Shown: piece after piece, positions 59,954-64,000 of the stretch
Numbering within the stretch: the stretch's first letter is position 1
Layout: each line of letters starts with the position of its first letter
Assembly: GCF_050379415.1 (NCBI RefSeq)
Contig: NZ_JBNRLS010000003.1
Span: forward strand, 496,001-560,000
DNA from: Marinobacter sp050379415
GTDB lineage: Bacteria > Pseudomonadota > Gammaproteobacteria > Pseudomonadales > Oleiphilaceae
Direction of reading: 5' to 3'
Length of the DNA stretch: 64,000 nucleotides
Translations under genes and position numbers: made by a program
Notes under the pieces: generated by a model
What the model saw: only the letters and a program-made list of their open reading frames with translations
What the model was told of the DNA's origin: nothing
Databases searched by the model: none

Positions 59954-61192
59954 TCAGCCCCGGGCATCCTTCCGGTCATTATGATCCCCTTCGGCGTCCG
60001 GCGCCATGACCACACAGTTACGGCCCCGGCTCTTGGCGGCATACATGGCCCGGTCAGCCGCCGCACAAAGCGTCCCCCCATCGGTACCGTGGTCGGGGTA
60101 GACCGCCACCCCGACGCTGATGGTCATGGGAACGGCCTGGCCCTCATCCAACGCATGAAGCTGGCCACTGACCCGGTGGCGGATACGTTCCGCGGTTTCC
60201 CGGGCTTCACCGACTCCCATCTCGGGCAGGATAATGACAAATTCCTCGCCGCCGAACCGGCCCACCGAATCCACGCTACGGACACTGTCCTCCAGCAGCT
60301 TGCTGATGGACTTGAGAACCGTGTCACCGGCGGCGTGGCCGTAGGTGTCATTGATTTCCTTGAAGTGGTCGAAATCCACCCATAACAGGGCCATGGGGCG
60401 ATTATAGCGGCGCGCCCGCTCCAGTTCTTCCTCCAGCAGGCGCGAGCTTTCCCGGCGATTGTACAGGCCGGTCAGGGGATCACGGGTCGCCAGCTCCTCC
60501 AGCTCATCCTCCAGCAACTTGCGGTCGGAGATATCCAGGATGATTCCTTCCAGCAGCATTTCGCCGTCATCATCCTCGACACCGCGGCCACGCTCCCAGA
60601 CCCAGATCGGCCTGCCATCCTTGCGGATCAGCGGGTATTCAATGGAAAACGGTTCCCGATTCTCAACCGCCTGACGGACCTCATCGAGCACCTTTTCGCT
60701 ACTCTCGGGGTCGGCAATCAGCTCAGCAAAACTGACCTTACGGTTGCGAACCAGCTCCCCGGGCAGATAGCCGGTCAGTCGCTCGCAACCCTGGGACACA
60801 AACAACATGGTCCAATGCTCGTCAAAACGACACCGGTAGGCCATGCCGGGGAGGTTGTCCATCAGGACCGACAGCTGACGTTCCCGTTGGCGCAACGCCT
60901 GCCGCTGATCGTACTGCAGTGCCAGCAACTTGCGATCCTTGTGGAACTGGCGAAGGGTAGCGGCAAACAGAACGGCACCGGTTACCAGAATGAACAGGAA
61001 CCCCTTCCAGGTCTGTACCAGGGACAGGGTGTCGGCGTCGGAAAACCAGGCCTCGACCAGGCGATCCGAGAAAACGATCCAGACCAACCCGACCGCGATA
61101 TAGATGGCAGCCGCCCACAGGGCCCGGCGGGCGGGACCCCGGTGATCGGACAATCGCCTGTTCCGCTGCTTGTCGACACCGGTTGAAGCCAT
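59954..61192 (-). CDS. membrane diguanylate cyclase with PAS domain
   Basis: A 412-residue protein. Two transmembrane helices (about 25-45 and 60-80) flank a short periplasmic loop. A PAS/PAC domain follows (about 105-235, with WTMLFVSQGCERLTGYLPGE). The GGDEF domain (about 240-400) has the active site RFGGEEFVIILPEMG and starts at ATRDPLTGLYNRRES. The catalytic loop is intact, so c-di-GMP synthesis is expected. An RxxD inhibitory site is not evident. ATG 61192 follows AGGG at 5 nt; the frame is open for 174 more bases without membrane-protein character. Confidence 0.9.
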   Translation of the reverse strand: MASTGVDKQRNRRLSDHRGPARRALWAAAIYIAVGLVWIVFSDRLVEAWFSDADTLSLVQTWKGFLFILVTGAVLFAATLRQFHKDRKLLALQYDQRQALRQRERQLSVLMDNLPGMAYRCRFDEHWTMLFVSQGCERLTGYLPGELVRNRKVSFAELIADPESSEKVLDEVRQAVENREPFSIEYPLIRKDGRPIWVWERGRGVEDDDGEMLLEGIILDISDRKLLEDELEELATRDPLTGLYNRRESSRLLEEELERARRYNRPMALLWVDFDHFKEINDTYGHAAGDTVLKSISKLLEDSVRSVDSVGRFGGEEFVIILPEMGVGEARETAERIRHRVSGQLHALDEGQAVPMTISVGVAVYPDHGTDGGTLCAAADRAMYAAKSRGRNCVVMAPDAEGDHNDRKDARG

Positions 61193-61300
61193 GGATACCC
61201 TGTTATCAGATAACGGTGCTGGATGGTTAGGAAAATAGCCGCACCGGAACGATAAGTCGAGCATAATGCCAGTCGCCCGCCAATTGCAGCAGGAGTAGCC

Positions 61301-61771
61301 ATGACCCCCGGAATCAATGTGGCGAAGAAAGCCAGGGTTCCCCACCGCATCCACGAGTACGACCACGACCCCAACAGCGAGAGCTACGGTACCGAGGCGG
61401 CGGAGAAGACCGGCGCCGATCCGGCCCGGGTATTCAAGACTCTGGTGACCTCGGTGGACAATCGAGAGCTGGTGGTGGGGGTGCTACCGGTGACGGCCAT
61501 GCTCAGCATGAAACTGATTGCCAGGGCAGCCGGGGGCAAGAAGGCCACCATGGCGGACAAGCAGGAAGTCCAACGGGCCACCGGCTATGTCCTGGGTGGT
61601 GTCAGCCCCCTGGGCCAGAAACGGCGCCTGAAAACCTTCATTGACCAGTCCGCCTGCAACTTCGACACCATCTATGTCAGCGCCGGCCGCCGGGGCCTGG
61701 AGATTGAACTGGCGCCGGAGGACCTGGCAAAGCTCACCGCCGGTCATTTTACCGACCTGCAACAGGAATAG
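61301..61771 (+). CDS. ybaK: Cys-tRNA(Pro)/Cys-tRNA(Cys) deacylase YbaK
   Basis: A 156-residue trans-editing enzyme of the YbaK/EbsC/ProX family. Hallmarks are YGTEAAEKTGADPARVFKTL, ARAAGGKKATMADKQEVQRA and TGYVLGGVSPLGQKRRLKTF, including the conserved Lys and GGxSP loop. It hydrolyses mischarged Cys-tRNA(Pro). AGGAG lies 6 nt upstream of the ATG. The antiporter gene starts 10 bases after this stop, so they form an operon. Confidence 0.93.
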   Translation: MTPGINVAKKARVPHRIHEYDHDPNSESYGTEAAEKTGADPARVFKTLVTSVDNRELVVGVLPVTAMLSMKLIARAAGGKKATMADKQEVQRATGYVLGGVSPLGQKRRLKTFIDQSACNFDTIYVSAGRRGLEIELAPEDLAKLTAGHFTDLQQE

Positions 61772-61781
61772 GGGAAATCCT

Positions 61782-62975
61782 GTGCACTACGCAACGGAAT
61801 TGCTACTGATCGGCGGCACCCTGCTGTTGGCTCTGGCAGCCCATGGCCTGGGCCAGAAAATACACGTGCCACGGGTCACCCTGATGTTATTGGTGGGTGC
61901 CGTAGCCGGGCCGGACATGCTTGCCGTGCTACCGGAAAACAGTGATGAGAGTTTCGGCTTTGTCACCCAGCTGACGCTCGCAATGGTGGGTTTTCTGCTT
62001 GGCGAGCGGATGTCCGGCAAGAACCTGAGTGAAGGGCGGGAAGCGCTGATCGTGAGCCTGGCCGTCACTCTGGCAACAGCGTTCGCGGTGGCAGTGGTGA
62101 TATGGTTTCTCACCGGCAATGTCGCTGCCGCGTTGCTGCTTGGCTCCATTGCCACTGCTACCGCGCCGGCAGCGACCCTGGACGTGCTCCGGGAAGCCGG
62201 GGCCCGGGGCCCTCTCACCCGCCTGGTCTACCAGGTGGTGGCCATCGATGACGCCTGGGGCGCGGTCCTGTTCAGCCTCGCCCTCGTCGCAGTCGGGCTC
62301 CTGGCCGGTTCTGCGGAAGCCGGAACCACCGCGTTGCTGCACGGCGTCACCGAAGTTGGCGGCTCGATCGTGCTAGGGCTCCTGCTGGGCTTTCCCATGG
62401 CCTGGTTGACTGGACGCCTGCGGCCAGGGGAACCCATGTTGCTCGAATCCGCCGGCTTCGTTTTCGTGGCGGCGGGAATCGCGGGCCTGTTTGAACTGTC
62501 CTACCTGCTGACCTGCATGACCCTTGGCGTCGTAGTGGCGAACAAGGCGCGCCACCACGTCCGACCCTTCCGATCCATCGAGGGCATCTCCGAGCCGTTT
62601 CTGGCTCTCTTTTTCTTCATGGCCGGCTACCAGCTGGAATGGTCGGCCCTGCCCACCCTGGGAGCCCTGGGACTGGCCTATGTCGGCGCCCGGGTCATCG
62701 GCCGCCTGCTCGGAGGGCAGGTCGGTGGCTACCTGGCCGGCTCGGACCACCACACCCGCAAACGCATCGGCGCCTGCCTGATGCCCCAGGCCGGGGTGGC
62801 CCTGGGTCTTGCCCTGGTCGCCACCGACCGGTTTCCGGAAATGAGCTATGTGCTACCTCTGGTCATCGGGGCGACGGTGATTTTCGAACTGGTGGGGCCG
62901 CCGCTCACCCTGATCCAGCTTCGCCGTGCCGGGGAAACCGGCAAGGGTTATGAGGAAGAACCGGACGAGGACTGA
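61782..62975 (+). CDS. CPA2-family cation/H+ antiporter
   Basis: A 397-residue membrane protein of the Na_H_Exchanger family with about twelve helices and no cytoplasmic TrkA domain. Notable segments are VPRVTLMLLVGAVAGPDMLA, SIATATAPAATLDVLREAGA, and VAIDDAWGAVLFSLAL, whose Asp pair is the expected ion-binding site. The GTG at 61782 has AGGGGA about 8 nt upstream and is 10 bases after ybaK. Ion specificity (Na+ or K+) is unknown. Confidence 0.88.
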   Translation: MHYATELLLIGGTLLLALAAHGLGQKIHVPRVTLMLLVGAVAGPDMLAVLPENSDESFGFVTQLTLAMVGFLLGERMSGKNLSEGREALIVSLAVTLATAFAVAVVIWFLTGNVAAALLLGSIATATAPAATLDVLREAGARGPLTRLVYQVVAIDDAWGAVLFSLALVAVGLLAGSAEAGTTALLHGVTEVGGSIVLGLLLGFPMAWLTGRLRPGEPMLLESAGFVFVAAGIAGLFELSYLLTCMTLGVVVANKARHHVRPFRSIEGISEPFLALFFFMAGYQLEWSALPTLGALGLAYVGARVIGRLLGGQVGGYLAGSDHHTRKRIGACLMPQAGVALGLALVATDRFPEMSYVLPLVIGATVIFELVGPPLTLIQLRRAGETGKGYEEEPDED

Positions 62976-62986
62976 CCACGGGCAAT

Positions 62987-63020
62987 AAAAAACCCGGAGC
63001 AGCTCAGAGCTGTCCGGGTT
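62987..63020 (-). terminator. intrinsic terminator of isocitrate dehydrogenase
   Basis: On the minus strand AACCCGGA and TCCGGGTT enclose a loop that can itself pair (AGCTC/GAGCT), and a run of six T follows. It lies 47 bases beyond the icd stop and between convergent genes, so it may act in both directions, more weakly on the plus strand. Confidence 0.85.
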
Positions 63021-63066
63021 TGATCTCAGGAGGCCGGAGCAGGTGCCCGACTGCTTTCCCGAGGGA

Positions 63067-64000
63067 TCACTTCACGGATGCGCGGGCATCCTCGAAGATC
63101 TTGTTGAGGGTCTTGCTCGGCTGCATGACCTCGCAAACCTTCTCCATCGGCGGGTGATAGTAACCGCCGATATCCGCAGGATGACCCTGCACTACCGTCA
63201 TCTCTTCCAGGATCTTGTCCTTGTTCTCTTCCAGCTGTTGGGACAGCTTGGTGAAGAATTCCTTCAGGTCCTTGTCGTCATCCTGCCTGGACAGTTCCTC
63301 GGCCCAGTAACGGGCAAGGTGGAAGTGGGATCCACGGTTGTCCAGCTCGCCGGTCACGCGGGACGGAGACTGGTTGTTCTCCAGCAGGCGCTCGGTGGCC
63401 TTGTCCAGGGTCTGGCCCAGCAGACGGGCGCGTTCGTTGTGCTGTTTCTCGCCCAGCTCGTCCAGGGAAACTGCCGTGGCCAGGAACTCACCCAGGGAAT
63501 CCCAGCGCAGGTGATTTTCCTGGATCAGCTGCTGCACGTGCTTCGGTGCGGAACCGCCGGCACCGGTCTCGTAGAGGCCGCCGCCGTTGAGCAGCGGTAC
63601 GATGGACAGCATCTTGGCACTGGTACCCAGCTCCAGGATCGGGAACAGGTCGGTCAGGTAGTCACGCAGGACGTTGCCGGTCACGGAGATGGTGTCCAGA
63701 CCACGGATCAGACGCTCCATGGTCCAACGGATGGCGCGCACCGGAGACATGATGCGGATATCCAGGCCTTCAGTGTCGTGATCCTTCAGGTAGGTCTCGA
63801 CCTTCTTGATCAGCTGGGCGTCGTGAGCACGCTCGTCGTCCAGCCAGAACACCGCCGGCATACCGGTAGCGCGGGCACGGCTGACCGCCAGCTTGACCCA
63901 GTCGCGGATCGGCAGGTCCTTGGTCTGGCAGGCACGCCAGATGTCACCTTGCTCGACGTTGTGCTCGGTCAGCACAGTACCGTCCTCGGTCACGACGCGG
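63067..64000 (-). CDS. icd: monomeric NADP-dependent isocitrate dehydrogenase (3' part)
   Basis: The C-terminal 310 residues or so of the monomeric NADP-isocitrate dehydrogenase, normally about 740 residues; the 5' part lies beyond the right edge. Conserved segments include PAVFWLDDERAHDAQLIKKV, SVTGNVLRDYLTDLFPILEL, GTSAKMLSIVPLLNGGGLYE, GAGGSAPKHVQQ and RGSHFHLARYWAEEL, all typical of this family (IDH-II type). It oxidises isocitrate to 2-oxoglutarate in the TCA cycle and generates NADPH. The coding sequence is intact as far as it can be seen. Confidence 0.95.
   Translation of the reverse strand, partial: RVVTEDGTVLTEHNVEQGDIWRACQTKDLPIRDWVKLAVSRARATGMPAVFWLDDERAHDAQLIKKVETYLKDHDTEGLDIRIMSPVRAIRWTMERLIRGLDTISVTGNVLRDYLTDLFPILELGTSAKMLSIVPLLNGGGLYETGAGGSAPKHVQQLIQENHLRWDSLGEFLATAVSLDELGEKQHNERARLLGQTLDKATERLLENNQSPSRVTGELDNRGSHFHLARYWAEELSRQDDDKDLKEFFTKLSQQLEENKDKILEEMTVVQGHPADIGGYYHPPMEKVCEVMQPSKTLNKIFEDARASVK

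Overview
The window is a chromosomal segment of a GC-rich gammaproteobacterium. A Marinobacter-like or related marine genus is my inference from protein character: a fused nuoCD, a monomeric NADP isocitrate dehydrogenase, an Lpp/OprI-type lipoprotein, and many MFS, AraC, TetR and WYL genes. No phage, insertion sequence or CRISPR array was seen. Almost every base is coding, and most genes sit in short operons with ATGA-type overlaps.

Layout. 1-1265: 5' part of a TVP38-flavoprotein disulfide reductase fusion (minus). 1583-4120: an ECF sigma factor and zinc-finger anti-sigma pair facing a two-gene operon for a cysteine-repeat cytochrome c and an uncharacterised protein. 4379-7820: an ADP-ribosylglycohydrolase-like protein and a polar amino acid ABC transporter. 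7847-11021: an atypical SDR, a small CxxC-tail membrane protein, a YeeE/YedE thiosulfate-type transporter and an exported rhodanese. 11248-16611: a small exported peptide, a second TVP38 protein, an AhpD-like gene under a TetR regulator with three visible operators, an LpxH-like phosphoesterase, a PEBP-family protein, an ankyrin protein, a small coiled-coil protein and a LOG-family protein. 16854-33056: a type II NADH dehydrogenase converging on the complete 13-gene nuo operon (A-B-CD-E to N). 33226-33299: tRNA-Gly(CCC).

33371-43789: a K+/H+ antiporter, an L,D-transpeptidase, an Lpp-like lipoprotein with C-terminal Lys, a slipin/NfeD pair, a second L,D-transpeptidase, a Mn2+ exporter under a yybP-ykoY riboswitch, a MarR/MFS pair and another MFS gene. 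44065-51133: a WYL regulator with an ExeM-like nuclease, an alpha/beta hydrolase, an AraC regulator, queC-queE, an exonuclease and a small membrane protein. 51134-51680 has no confident protein gene but carries two strong opposed terminators, suggesting small RNAs. 51681-64000: a small conserved-looking protein, a three-gene signalling operon (large 7TMR-DISM hybrid kinase, four-TM protein, single-domain response regulator), a lipoprotein, small unknown proteins, a serine hydrolase, a diguanylate cyclase, a YbaK deacylase, a cation/H+ antiporter and the 3' part of monomeric isocitrate dehydrogenase.

How it fits together. The core is respiration (nuo, NDH-2, icd) and envelope maintenance (two L,D-transpeptidases, Lpp, slipin/NfeD, LpxH-like). 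Accessory functions cover sulfur handling, nutrient uptake and signalling. The least explained locus is 1498-4217: an ECF switch beside a monoheme cytochrome whose heme domain is flanked by cysteine-rich KNPCA repeats. It is the best candidate for an undescribed system.
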